A stretch of 64,000 nucleotides of DNA from Dietzia natronolimnaea (GTDB taxonomy: Bacteria > Actinomycetota > Actinomycetes > Mycobacteriales > Mycobacteriaceae), in contig NZ_NTGA01000016.1 of NCBI RefSeq assembly GCF_002289575.1, positions 80,706 through 144,705 of the forward strand, given 5' to 3'. The position numbers and the translations under genes were made by a program. The notes beneath the pieces were generated by a model. The model ran no database searches, was not told where the DNA came from, and saw only the letters and a program-made list of their open reading frames with translations. This document shows, piece after piece, positions 23,962 through 32,020 of the stretch; position 1 is the stretch's first letter; each line of letters begins with the position of its first letter.

Positions 23962-25089
23962 ATGAACGAGCAGTTCCCCTACCGGCCCGACGAGTCCTCG
24001 GACGCCGGTCGGGACCGCCTTCCGGCGCCCACGGACCAGTTCGCCCCCATCCAGAGGTTCCCCCCTGAGCAGTTCCCGACGGAACGGTTCCCGACGGAGC
24101 AGTTCCCGACCCGCCCGGCCGCCGGGCCCGCCGAACCCCTGGCGCACGAGGGCGGTCTGCCCTACGGCAACTCACCCGCCGCGCCGTACCGCCCTGACCA
24201 GGACTTCGCCCCCCGACATCTGGGCGCGCCACCCGCGTTCGACAACGACCCCTTCGTTCCCGGCCCGTACCGGCCGTACCTGCCCCAGCACCTCATGCCG
24301 CAGCACGTCATGGCCCAGCAGTACCCTCCCCAGCCCTTCATGCCGCAGCCCTTCATGCCGCAGCCCTTCATGCCGCAGCCCTTCATGCCGCAGCCCTTCA
24401 TGCCGCAGCCCTTCATGCCGCAGCCCTTCATGCCGCAGCCCTTCATGCCGCAGCCCTTCATGCCGCAGCCCTTCATGCCGCAGCCCTTCATGCCGCAGCC
24501 CTTCATGCCGCAGCCCTTCATGCCGCAGCCCTTCATGCCGCAGCCCTTCATGCCGCAGCCCTTCATGCCGCAGCCCTTCATGCCGCAGCCCTTCATGCCG
24601 CAGCCCTTCATGCCGCAGCCCTTCATGCCGCAGCCCTTCATGCCGCAGCCCTTCATGCCGCAGCCCTTCATGCCGCAGCCCTTCATGCCGCAGCCCTTCA
24701 TGCCGCAGCCCTTCATGCCGCAGCCCTTCATGCCGCAGCCCTTCATGCCGCAGCCCTTCATGCCGCAGCCCTTCATGCCGCAGCCCTTCATGCCGCAGCC
24801 CTTCATGCCGCAGCCCTTCATGCCGCAGCCCTTCATGCCGCAGCCCTTCATGCCGCAGCCCTTCATGCCGCAGCCCTTCATGCCGCAGCCCTTCATGCCG
24901 CAGCCCTTCATGCCGCAGCCCTTCATGCCGCAGCCCTTCATGCCGCAGCCGTACCCGATGCAGCAGACCGTGTTCGTCGCCAACGGCGGCGGCGGGCGCG
25001 TCAACCACGTGCTGCACCTGATCCTGACCATCCTCACCTTCGGCCTGTGGCTCCCGGTGTGGGCGGTGCTCGCGATCGCCAACTCCTAG
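23962..25089 (+). CDS. PFMPQ-repeat protein with a C-terminal membrane segment
   Basis: The protein has 375 aa. The N-terminus (about 125 aa) is acidic and Pro-rich with QFPTERFPTEQFPT repeats. Residues about 125-329 are 41 uninterrupted PFMPQ pentapeptides. The C-terminal 30 residues (NHVLHLILTILTFGLWLPV) form one hydrophobic segment of a kind often seen at the end of small actinobacterial membrane proteins. It is probably membrane-anchored with a long, extended, Met/Pro-rich tail. Function is unknown. The Met spacing could bind soft metals, and metal genes lie on both sides, but this is speculation. No clear ribosome binding site precedes the ATG. Confidence 0.75.
   Translation: MNEQFPYRPDESSDAGRDRLPAPTDQFAPIQRFPPEQFPTERFPTEQFPTRPAAGPAEPLAHEGGLPYGNSPAAPYRPDQDFAPRHLGAPPAFDNDPFVPGPYRPYLPQHLMPQHVMAQQYPPQPFMPQPFMPQPFMPQPFMPQPFMPQPFMPQPFMPQPFMPQPFMPQPFMPQPFMPQPFMPQPFMPQPFMPQPFMPQPFMPQPFMPQPFMPQPFMPQPFMPQPFMPQPFMPQPFMPQPFMPQPFMPQPFMPQPFMPQPFMPQPFMPQPFMPQPFMPQPFMPQPFMPQPFMPQPFMPQPFMPQPFMPQPFMPQPFMPQPFMPQPFMPQPYPMQQTVFVANGGGGRVNHVLHLILTILTFGLWLPVWAVLAIANS
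24334..24948 (+). repeat. 41 perfect tandem copies of a 15-bp unit
   Basis: The unit CCCTTCATGCCGCAG is repeated 41 times without a single change over 615 bases. The period is a multiple of three, so copy-number change keeps the reading frame. No stop occurs in the forward frame, and at least two reverse frames are also open through it. Perfect identity implies recent expansion or strong homogenisation. Confidence 0.97.
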
Positions 25090-25143
25090 GGGCCGGGTCG
25101 ACACCGGCGTCGACCCTGGAACACATCGCTCAACACAGTTATC

Positions 25144-25159
25144 ATCGTCGAATGACGAT
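25144..25159. promoter_or_regulatory. Operator-like palindrome over the CmtR-like start codon
   Basis: ATCGTC-GAAT-GACGAT is a perfect 6-bp inverted repeat covering the ATG at 25152. A TATCAT -10-like hexamer (25140-25145) lies about 6 bases upstream of that ATG, so the mRNA may be leaderless. An operator here would give direct autoregulation. Confidence 0.45.
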
Positions 25160-25547
25160 CAATGCCGGGGTTGCGTACGCGGACACCACCGGGTGCCGGT
25201 CAGGGACGGAGCCGGGAGCGACCCCCGAGTCAGGGCCCGGACTCGATGCCGCTGCCGCGCTGTTCCGCAGCCTGTCCGACGGAACCCGGCTGGCGATCAT
25301 CCGCCGGCTCGCCCGCGGTGAGACCCGGGTCGCCGATCTGGTGGCCGAGCTCGGGCTGGCGCAGTCCACGGTGTCCGCCCATGTCGCGTGCCTGCGGGAC
25401 TGCGGGCTCGTGGAGGGGCGACCGCAGGGCCGGCAGGTGTTCTACTCGCTCGCCCGGCCCGAGTTGATGGACCTGCTGGCCTCCGCCGAGACGCTCCTCG
25501 CCGCGACCGGGTCGGCGGTCGCGCTGTGCCCCGACCAGGTCTCGTGA
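25152..25547 (+). CDS. CmtR-like ArsR-family metal sensor
   Basis: The protein has 131 aa. The winged helix includes FRSLSDGTRLAIIRRLARG and LGLAQSTVSAHVACLRDCGLV. The CLRDCG pair in the recognition helix, plus a Cys near the C-terminus (VALCPDQVS), matches the three-Cys Cd/Pb site of mycobacterial CmtR. Metal binding releases such repressors from their operator. It overlaps the P-type ATPase gene by 4 bp (GTGA, 25544-25547), the usual sensor-exporter layout. Confidence 0.88.
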   Translation: MTINAGVAYADTTGCRSGTEPGATPESGPGLDAAAALFRSLSDGTRLAIIRRLARGETRVADLVAELGLAQSTVSAHVACLRDCGLVEGRPQGRQVFYSLARPELMDLLASAETLLAATGSAVALCPDQVS

Positions 25548-27559
25548 GCGACGCGTGCGGGTGCGGCCCCGACGAACCGCTGGCCGGCGAGCACGAGGAC
25601 CGCGGTCCGGAGAAGCTGTGGCAGGTCACCGAGATCCGGGCCGCGGTCATCGCCGGGCTCCTGCTGCTCGCGGGACTGATCCTCGACTGGACGGCCGGCC
25701 CCCACGCGGCCGGGTCCGCGCTGTCCGTGCTCGCGCTGCTGGTGGCCGGTTACACCTTCGTCCCCTCGACCCTGAGGCGGCTCGTGCGCGGCAGGATCGG
25801 CGTGGGCACGCTCATGACCATCGCGGCCGCCGGTGCGGTGATCCTCGGGCAGATCGAGGAGGCCGCCATGCTGGCGTTCCTCTTCGCCATCAGCGAGGGG
25901 CTCGAGGAGTATTCGGTCGCACGCACCCGCCGCGGCCTGCGCTCCCTGTTGTCGCTGGTGCCGTCGACCGCCTCCGTCCTCCGCGGCGGGCGCGAGCTGC
26001 GGGTGGAGCCCGACGACCTGCGTCTGGGCGAGGTGATGATCGTCCGACCGGGCGAGCGGATCGCCACCGACGGCACCATCCGCACAGGGCGGACCGCCCT
26101 GGACAACTCGGCGATCACCGGCGAATCGGTCCCGGTCGAGGCCGGTCCGGGGGACGAGGTGTACGCGGGGTCGATCAACGGCAGCGGCGCCCTGGAGGTC
26201 ACGGTCACCGCGGAGGCGCGGGACAACTCGCTGGCGAGGATCGTCCGGATCGTCGAGGCCGAACAGTCCCGCAAGGGCGAGGCCCAGCGGCTGGCCGACA
26301 CCGTCGCCAGGCCCCTGGTCCCGGGCATCCTCGTGGCCGCCGCGCTGATCGCGGTGGTGGGGAGCCTGCTCGGCGACCCGCAGGTGTGGATCGAACGGGC
26401 CCTCGTCGTCCTGGTGGCGGCCTCGCCCTGCGCCCTGGCGATCTCGGTGCCCGTCACCGTGTACGCCGCCGTGGGTGCGGCAAGCCGGTTCGGTGTGCTG
26501 GTCAAGGGTGGCGCCGCTCTGGAGGCCCTCGGCCGCATCCGCGGAATCGCCCTGGACAAGACCGGCACCCTGACCCGTGGCCGTCCTGCCGTCGTCGAGA
26601 TCGCGACCGCGGACGGGGTCTCCGGGGCGGAGGTTCTCGCGGTGGCCGCCGCTCTGGAGGCCCGCAGCGAACACCCGTTGGCGGCGGCGATCCTGGACGC
26701 GGCCGGCCACGAGGTCCCCGCGGCCCGGGAGGTCACCGCCGTCACCGGCGCCGGCCTGACCGGGCTGCTCGACGGGCGGTCGGTCCGGTTGGGTCGGCCC
26801 GGATGGATCCGGCCCGGCCCCCTGGCGTCGGATGTCGAACGGATGCAGCACCACGGCTCGACGGCCGTGCTGGTCGAGCGGGAGGGCGAGGTGCTGGGGG
26901 CGATCGCGGTCCGCGACGAGCCGCGGCCCGAGGCCGCGGAGGTGGTCGCCGCGTTGCGCCGCGACGGCTATCGGGTGGCGATGCTCACCGGGGACAACGG
27001 CCGCACCGCCCGCGCGCTGGCGGCCGAGGTGGGGCTCGACGACGTCCACGCGGACCTGCGGCCGGAGGACAAGGCCCGCATCGTCACCCGGCTCCGCGCG
27101 GAGAGGGCGACGGCGATGGTCGGCGACGGCGTCAACGACGCCCCCGCCCTGGCGACCGCGGACCTGGGGATCGCGATGGGGGCGATGGGCAACGACGTCG
27201 CGATCGAGACGGCCGACGTGGCCCTCCTCGGCGAGGACCTGCGGCACCTGCCCCGGGCGCTGCAGCACGCCCGCCGCTCCCGCCGGATCATGCTGCAGAA
27301 CATCGGGCTCTCGCTGGCGATCATCATCGGGCTGGTGCCGTTGGCGCTGGCCGGCGTCCTGGGGCTGGCCGCGGTCGTGCTGGTGCACGAGCTCGCGGAG
27401 ATCCTGGTGATCGCCAACGGTGTGCGCGCCGGACGCACGCGCCGCGGGCTCAGCCCCGGTGGAGCGACTGCACCCGCACCTCGAGTTCGGTACCGACCGG
27501 CACCGAGGCGCCCAGGGCGTCCCGCAGGACCGACTGGATCTCGCGCACGCTCTGCCTGA
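25544..27559 (+). CDS. Heavy-metal P1B-type ATPase with SPC motif
   Basis: The protein has about 671 aa. It exports a soft divalent metal at the cost of ATP. The N-terminus has a short Cys cluster (DACGCGPDEP) and no full metal-binding domain. Visible motifs are TGES phosphatase loop (AITGESVPVE), membrane SPC (VAASPCALAIS), DKTGTLTRG phosphorylation site, SEHPLAAAI and GDGVNDAPAL. SPC rather than CPC is typical of the CtpD/CtpJ/CoaT branch, so Cd, Co or Zn are all possible. The CmtR-like sensor favours Cd/Pb. The last 37 codons run over the convergent Asp23-like gene by 110 bases, beyond the family's normal end. Confidence 0.9.
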   Translation: MSDACGCGPDEPLAGEHEDRGPEKLWQVTEIRAAVIAGLLLLAGLILDWTAGPHAAGSALSVLALLVAGYTFVPSTLRRLVRGRIGVGTLMTIAAAGAVILGQIEEAAMLAFLFAISEGLEEYSVARTRRGLRSLLSLVPSTASVLRGGRELRVEPDDLRLGEVMIVRPGERIATDGTIRTGRTALDNSAITGESVPVEAGPGDEVYAGSINGSGALEVTVTAEARDNSLARIVRIVEAEQSRKGEAQRLADTVARPLVPGILVAAALIAVVGSLLGDPQVWIERALVVLVAASPCALAISVPVTVYAAVGAASRFGVLVKGGAALEALGRIRGIALDKTGTLTRGRPAVVEIATADGVSGAEVLAVAAALEARSEHPLAAAILDAAGHEVPAAREVTAVTGAGLTGLLDGRSVRLGRPGWIRPGPLASDVERMQHHGSTAVLVEREGEVLGAIAVRDEPRPEAAEVVAALRRDGYRVAMLTGDNGRTARALAAEVGLDDVHADLRPEDKARIVTRLRAERATAMVGDGVNDAPALATADLGIAMGAMGNDVAIETADVALLGEDLRHLPRALQHARRSRRIMLQNIGLSLAIIIGLVPLALAGVLGLAAVVLVHELAEILVIANGVRAGRTRRGLSPGGATAPAPRVRYRPAPRRPGRPAGPTGSRARSA

Positions 27560-27770
27560 CCGGTCGGGAGGGGTCCAGGCTCACCTCGACGGTGACCCTG
27601 TTGCCGTCGCGGTCGACGTGGAGACCGAAGTGACTCAGGGCGGAGCCGGCCCGCCGTATGCGGGCATCGAGCGCCCGCAGTGAGGTGCCGATGCCGGGTT
27701 CTATCCCGTTGACCCCGGGGACGGCCACCACCAGGTCGATCAACTCCGCTGCCGTCGGCTCAGTTCTCAT
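27450..27770 (-). CDS. Small protein of the Asp23 operon
   Basis: The protein has 106 aa. The translation (ELIDLVVAVPGVNGIEPG, VTVEVSLDPSRPVRQSVREI) resembles the VxGV plus alternating beta-strand pattern of Asp23-type domains, in short form. The ATG at 27770 overlaps the upstream stop by 11 bases. It is the last gene of the operon and overlaps the convergent ATPase gene. It probably has an envelope-stress role with its partners, but the specific function is unknown. Confidence 0.75.
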   Translation of the reverse strand: MRTEPTAAELIDLVVAVPGVNGIEPGIGTSLRALDARIRRAGSALSHFGLHVDRDGNRVTVEVSLDPSRPVRQSVREIQSVLRDALGASVPVGTELEVRVQSLHRG

Positions 27771-28269
27771 GAAGATCCTCGATGTGGACGTCGACCACCA
27801 GGTCGACGAGGTCGAATTCGCGGGCGCACGCACCACGCACCGCCTGTCGGACCGCGTCCGCCAGGGCGGGCAGATCCGGGGTCGACGCCGCGAACGAGAC
27901 GCGGCACGCGATGCGGCGGGGCAGACCGCGGGTACCCCAGCCCTCGACCGGATCGTGGTCGACGGTGGTCCGCAGACTCAGCACCCCCGGGACGCCGTCG
28001 ACGGTGTCGCGGATCAGTGTCCGCAGGGCGAGTTCGGTCAGCGAGTAGGGGCCGATGTCGGTGGGAGGCATCTGCACCCGCGCGCCGTGTCGGGCATCCG
28101 CGCGGACGGCCTCCGCCAGTGCCGACCTCGCCCGACCGGACAGCTGCACGGAGTCGTCGCCCCGGCTCTCGAGCTCGTCCCAGTCGCGGTGCAGGGCACT
28201 GATCTGATCGAGATAGTGCCGGGTGGCCTCGGCGTCGTCGGGTCCACCGGGTCCGGAGGATCCGTCCAT
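27760..28269 (-). CDS. Asp23/Gls24-like envelope stress protein
   Basis: The protein has about 169 aa. The core contains SLTELALRTLIRDTVDGVPGV and RIACRVSFAASTPDLPALADAV, the Asp23 pattern of a helix followed by paired strands. The start is uncertain: ATG at 28269, or ATG at 28284 overlapping the sigma factor stop by 10 bases. It lies directly after the sigma factor gene. Asp23-type proteins sit under the membrane via AmaP-like anchors, encoded here two genes upstream. Confidence 0.78.
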   Translation of the reverse strand: MDGSSGPGGPDDAEATRHYLDQISALHRDWDELESRGDDSVQLSGRARSALAEAVRADARHGARVQMPPTDIGPYSLTELALRTLIRDTVDGVPGVLSLRTTVDHDPVEGWGTRGLPRRIACRVSFAASTPDLPALADAVRQAVRGACAREFDLVDLVVDVHIEDLHEN

Positions 28270-28274
28270 GGTGT

Positions 28275-28853
28275 TCACCGCCATTCCTTCATATATTCGA
28301 TCACGTGCGTGCGGGCACGCGCGAGGCGGCCCCGCGCGGTGGACTCGGTGATGTCGAGCGCGGACGCGACCTCCCGATAGGACATGCCGTCGATCTCGCG
28401 CAGTGTCCAGCAGGACCGGAGGTCCGGGTCCATCGTCCCCAGCACCCGCGCCAGCGCCTGCATCTGGGCGTTGACCTCCGTGGTGCGGGCGGGGTCGGCG
28501 CGGGGGCCCTCGTCGCGGTGGACGTTCAGGAGCTCGGGCGGCTGGGCGTCGGTCGAGCGCCGGGCACGGCGGCGGGCGATATCGGTCGCCCGACGCGAGC
28601 AGATCTGGGACAGCCAGCTCCGCACCGCATCCGGGTCGTCCAGGAGATGCAGCCGCTTCCACGCGGTGAGCAGCGACTCCTGGACCACGTCCTCGCTGTC
28701 CTGCCGATCCCCCAACACCAGGTAGGCGATGCGGAACAGGCGACCCTGGTGGCGGTCGATCAACACGTCGAAGGCCTCGGGGTCACCGTCCTGTGCGCGC
28801 AGCACCAGGGTGCGGTCGGGGTACTCCCCCGGCGGGGAGGGCGCGGGGGTCAT
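28275..28853 (-). CDS. ECF-type sigma factor of the Asp23 operon
   Basis: The protein has 192 aa. Region 2 is VLIDRHQGRLFRIAYLVLGDRQDSEDVVQES, shown by its DSEDVVQES core, and region 4 is GMSYREVASALDITESTARGRLARAR. The ATG at 28853 overlaps the AmaP-like stop (ATGA). No anti-sigma factor gene is adjacent. Embedded among envelope-stress genes, it probably drives this operon and related targets. Confidence 0.92.
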   Translation of the reverse strand: MTPAPSPPGEYPDRTLVLRAQDGDPEAFDVLIDRHQGRLFRIAYLVLGDRQDSEDVVQESLLTAWKRLHLLDDPDAVRSWLSQICSRRATDIARRRARRSTDAQPPELLNVHRDEGPRADPARTTEVNAQMQALARVLGTMDPDLRSCWTLREIDGMSYREVASALDITESTARGRLARARTHVIEYMKEWR

Positions 28854-29494
28854 GCCGCCTCGGAGACCAGTTCCCCGCCCGCACCGTGATGGCGCACGGC
28901 CACGCGGTCGGATCGGGAGGTCCGCGGGGTGTGCACGCGGACCAGCAGGTCGACCGACCGAGGACTGGTGCCGAGGGCGGTCTCCGGATCCGCGGCAAGC
29001 ACCCGGCGGGCCTCCTCGACAGCCCATTCCACCTGCGCCTCCTCGGCGATCGTCACCTCGGCCAGGATCCGCAGGGAGGTCGTGGAGCCGGAGACCCGCA
29101 CGGACGCCTCCTCGACGCCGGGGACGCCCTCCACCCGCTCGGCGAGCGCACGTTCCAGCACCTGGGGTTCCAGGGTGGCCAGGACGGTGCCGTCGTCGTC
29201 GTGCAGACGCAGAGAGGTGTGCGCCGGTGCGGTGGGGATCTGCGCGAGCAGCAGACCCAGCCCGGCGAGCACGGCGAGGACGGAGGCGGCGGTGGCGGCC
29301 GGCAGTGCCCACCCACGGTGCTCCTGCACCAGCATCGACACCGTCGAGTCGGCCGGCACCGTCAGGCCGGCGAGCGGCGAGCCCGCGGGGATGAGGGCGA
29401 AGGACACCGCGACCAGCCACGCCGCGACGGCCAGGGTCAGCAGACCCGCCACCGTCAACGCGATGCGGTTGCGGGTTCCGGAAAGGCTACGCAT
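28850..29494 (-). CDS. AmaP-like alkaline-shock membrane anchor
   Basis: The protein has 214 aa. Two membrane segments (residues about 12-32 and 65-85) are followed by a cytoplasmic domain with VEGVPGVEEASVRVSGS and LRILAEVTIAEEAQVEWAV. AmaP anchors Asp23 proteins at the membrane. It ends in a 4-bp overlap with the sigma gene. Confidence 0.82.
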   Translation of the reverse strand: MRSLSGTRNRIALTVAGLLTLAVAAWLVAVSFALIPAGSPLAGLTVPADSTVSMLVQEHRGWALPAATAASVLAVLAGLGLLLAQIPTAPAHTSLRLHDDDGTVLATLEPQVLERALAERVEGVPGVEEASVRVSGSTTSLRILAEVTIAEEAQVEWAVEEARRVLAADPETALGTSPRSVDLLVRVHTPRTSRSDRVAVRHHGAGGELVSEAA

Positions 29495-29508
29495 GATGTG
29501 TCGTCCTC

Positions 29509-30063
29509 TCAGCTTCTGCGGTGGGTGCGCACGCGGGGGCGTGACGGGCTGGCCGGACGCAGTTCGGCCAGCGCCCGGTCCACGGCGTCCTTCGCACCCC
29601 GGGTCACCGGGGCGGCATCGTCGACCACGGTCTCCACGGCCACATCGATCCGGCGACGACGCACGGCCACGCTCGCACTGTGCACGCCGTCGACGTTCTC
29701 GGTGCGCCGTTGGATGCGGCGCGCCAGGTCCCGGCGGGAGATGGCGGTTTCGCCCGGGACGGCATCCTCGAGGACCAGGACGCGCGACGGGCGTCCCGGC
29801 ACGAGGGCGGCCAGCAGCAGAGCGAGCCCCACCACAGCCAGGACGACGGCGGCGATGCGCATCTCCGTCGATCCGATGCCGGTGCCCGAGATCGAGTCCA
29901 CCGTGGCGGACGCCGCCGAGGGCCAGGTGCCGTCGACCAGGTAGGTCCCCAGCAGCCAGCTCCCCAGGCCGCCCGCGACCAGGAGCGCTGCGGCGAGCAG
30001 TCCCACCGGGATGGCGCGCGGTGGCCGTCTGATCAGTCCACTTCCGCGGGTCCGTGCACTCAT
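29509..30063 (-). CDS. DUF6286-type membrane protein
   Basis: The protein has 184 aa with two membrane segments (residues about 20-40 and 70-90), then a basic soluble part (RRTENVDGVHSASVAVRRRRIDV core). The ATG at 30063 overlaps the upstream stop (ATGA). It co-occurs with Asp23 and AmaP genes in actinobacteria. The role is structural or accessory by inference. Confidence 0.78.
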   Translation of the reverse strand: MSARTRGSGLIRRPPRAIPVGLLAAALLVAGGLGSWLLGTYLVDGTWPSAASATVDSISGTGIGSTEMRIAAVVLAVVGLALLLAALVPGRPSRVLVLEDAVPGETAISRRDLARRIQRRTENVDGVHSASVAVRRRRIDVAVETVVDDAAPVTRGAKDAVDRALAELRPASPSRPRVRTHRRS

Positions 30064-30509
30064 CTCAGTGCTCCTCTCGTCGCGGTCCCGGGGTTGAGCC
30101 ACGAGATCTCGATGTCCAACCGGCCCACCTGGAGGCCGGTCAACTCGCCGACCCTCTCGCGCACGTACCGGCGCAGGCCTCGGCAGGTGGCGGACAGGTT
30201 CACGGGGAACGCGACGCCCACGTCCAGCGTGAGCACGGCGACGGTCCCGTAGAGGTCGCAGGTGGCCGACGGGCGCGAGTCGAAGTCCCGGCGGGCGCCC
30301 ACCCCCAGCAGACCTCCGGCGGCGCCGCCCACGTGGGTGTACTCGGAGGCGACCTGCTCGGCGATGCGGCCGACGACGGACGCGGGGATGGTGGTGAGTC
30401 CGCGCTCGGCGGCCGGCCGGAGCGCCTGGTCCTGCGGTGCGGACTCCTCGACCGCGGCCGGATCCGTGGCGGGCCGGCGACCGGTCTGGTCAGTCTGCGC
30501 GGCGGTCAC
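30060..30509 (-). CDS. Asp23/Gls24 family protein
   Basis: The protein has 149 aa. The signature includes TTIPASVVGRIAEQVASEY, YGTVAVLTLDVGVAFPVNL and LQVGRLDIEISWL. The start is GTG at 30509. Cytosolic, membrane-associated through AmaP-type partners in the known system. It sits 3 bases downstream of the DUF2273 gene. Confidence 0.85.
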   Translation of the reverse strand: MTAAQTDQTGRRPATDPAAVEESAPQDQALRPAAERGLTTIPASVVGRIAEQVASEYTHVGGAAGGLLGVGARRDFDSRPSATCDLYGTVAVLTLDVGVAFPVNLSATCRGLRRYVRERVGELTGLQVGRLDIEISWLNPGTATRGALR

Positions 30510-30512
30510 GGG

Positions 30513-30689
30513 TCACCGCCTCCGGCGATCGGTGAGGCCCTTGATCTCGACGCGCCCCTCCATGGCCAGGCCCACGGCCACACCGATCACGCCGAAGATC
30601 AGCACGATGAGGAACTGGCCGATGGAGCCGAACGCGGCGACGGCGCCGAGGAACAACCCCACCAGAAGTGTGAGATGGGTGGTCTTCAT
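30513..30689 (-). CDS. Small DUF2273-type membrane protein
   Basis: The protein has only 58 aa: MKTTHLTLLVGLFLG, a second hydrophobic stretch (LIVLIFGVIGVAVGLAM), then a basic end (TDRRRR). GAGGAG lies 5 bases before the ATG. DUF2273 proteins are small two-helix partners in Asp23 operons. Confidence 0.85.
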   Translation of the reverse strand: MKTTHLTLLVGLFLGAVAAFGSIGQFLIVLIFGVIGVAVGLAMEGRVEIKGLTDRRRR

Positions 30690-30773
30690 GAGAACTCCTC
30701 GCTCAAGGGGGTGCGGGGGCGGGCCGGGTGACCCGCCCCCGCGGTGCAGCAGTGGTCGGTGGGTGGGCGCGGA

Positions 30774-31304
30774 TCAGCGCAGCTCGCCGCGCCCGCTCTC
30801 GGAGCTGGTGCGGACGTCGTCGCCGTCGTCGTCCTGGGGCAGGCGGACGTCGGCCACGTTGACGTTGACCTCGACGACCTCGAGTCCGGTGGTGCCCTCG
30901 ACCTGGTCGATGATGTTGCGTCGGATGGCGTTGCCCACGTCGACGATCGAGGCGCCGTACTCCACGACCACCGTCACGTCGATCGCCGTCTGGGTCTCGC
31001 CCTTCTCGACGCTGATGCCGCCCGTGACGTTGGTCTGGGCGTTGGGGATGCGATCGGTCACGACCGAGAAGGCGCGTCGCGCGGCGTTGCCCATGTCATA
31101 GACACCGGGGACCTCGCGCGCGGCCATCCCGGCGATCTTGGCCACCACGGCGTCGTCCAGGGTGGTCACGCCGCGGGACGTCTGGAGCGGTCCGCGCGCG
31201 GGCTGCTTCTCGACGGACTTCTCCTGCGCCTCGGCCTGCGCGGCCTCGGCGGCCTGCTGCTCGCGCGACTGCTCACGGCCGGTCTTCGGAATTGCGTTCG
31301 ACAT
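30774..31304 (-). CDS. Asp23/Gls24 family envelope stress response protein
   Basis: The protein has 176 aa. A Gln/Glu/Ala-rich N-terminal tail leads into the Asp23 domain: TTLDDAVVAKIAGMAAREVPGV, VEYGASIVDVGNAIRRNI and LEVVEVNVNVADVRLP. The ATG at 31304 follows GAGGAGGAAT. It is the first gene of the operon and the most canonical Asp23 member. The upstream region carries an 18-base-spaced direct repeat. Confidence 0.9.
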   Translation of the reverse strand: MSNAIPKTGREQSREQQAAEAAQAEAQEKSVEKQPARGPLQTSRGVTTLDDAVVAKIAGMAAREVPGVYDMGNAARRAFSVVTDRIPNAQTNVTGGISVEKGETQTAIDVTVVVEYGASIVDVGNAIRRNIIDQVEGTTGLEVVEVNVNVADVRLPQDDDGDDVRTSSESGRGELR

Positions 31305-31369
31305 GATTCCTCCTCGCGGGAAGGTCCGGCACCGGGCCGGGCCTTCGATGAACAACTACACAACTAAGA

Positions 31370-31396
31370 CGTCACGAGTCGCCGGATCGTCACGAG
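31370..31396. promoter_or_regulatory. Direct repeat upstream of the Asp23 operon
   Basis: CGTCACGAG occurs at 31370-31378 and again at 31388-31396, an 18-base period. It lies about 65 bases ahead of the first Asp23 start. It could be a regulator site or part of an ECF promoter. Confidence 0.35.
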
Positions 31397-31486
31397 AGAT
31401 CTCGAACTTTTTCTCCGGGGCCTCGATCAGGCCGTGAACCTGCTGGTCACAGCGGCCTGGTGCCGGGTGGACGAGCCGTCGCGGCT

Positions 31487-31936
31487 CTAGTCCGTGATCC
31501 CCGGCAGACGATCGATCCGCACGCGCAGGGCACGCTCGGGCTGTCGCAGTCCGAACTCCGCGCGGCCCCGTCGACCGATTCGGGCGCCGCGGCGGGGCCG
31601 GGCACGGTGTCCGGGCCGGGCACTGTGTGCAGTCCGGGCACCGCGGCCATCGGACAGTGACACCGGGGCCCACAGGAGCACCGTGGTCACGACCACGACG
31701 AGGGCGAACACCGTCACGGTGAACACCGCGGGCGCCATCCAGCCGCTGCGGGCGTGGAGCACCGCGCCGGCCGCCATCTCCGCTGACGACACGACACCGC
31801 CCATGGACGCCCCGAGCGAGACCATGCCGGGTACCAGGGCGACGGCGACCGCGCCGGTGGCGAGTACCGCGAAGCCCGCGAGCCTGAGCCTTCGGCCGGG
31901 GCCGGGGCGGGTGCGCGGTCCGGGGAGAGAACTCAT
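31487..31936 (-). CDS. Hypothetical two-TM membrane protein
   Basis: The protein has 149 aa. There are two membrane segments (residues about 18-38 and 68-92) and a very basic C-terminal tail (RPGHRARPRRGARIGRRGR). AGGAG lies about 9 bases before the ATG. It precedes the Asp23 operon on the same strand with 182 bases between, so it may be a separate unit. I do not recognise the family. Confidence 0.7.
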   Translation of the reverse strand: MSSLPGPRTRPGPGRRLRLAGFAVLATGAVAVALVPGMVSLGASMGGVVSSAEMAAGAVLHARSGWMAPAVFTVTVFALVVVVTTVLLWAPVSLSDGRGARTAHSARPGHRARPRRGARIGRRGRAEFGLRQPERALRVRIDRLPGITD

Positions 31937-32020
31937 GTGCGTTCTCCTTTCAGCGTCTGCCCCTGATTCGGAGACCTACACCACACGGATGGGGGCGCCG
32001 GACCCCCACCGCGGGCGCCG

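Noticed and set aside
24334..24948. CRISPR array
   Set aside because: The units are contiguous with no spacers and encode a pentapeptide in frame.
24162..25104. Minus-strand frames of GCGMK and LRHEG repeats
   Set aside because: They are the reverse reading of the 15-bp array, which has no stops in these frames. No start site or other coding sign supports them.
25544..27559. CPx-type copper ATPase
   Set aside because: The membrane motif is SPC and the regulator is CmtR-like, so Cd/Pb/Co/Zn is more likely than copper.
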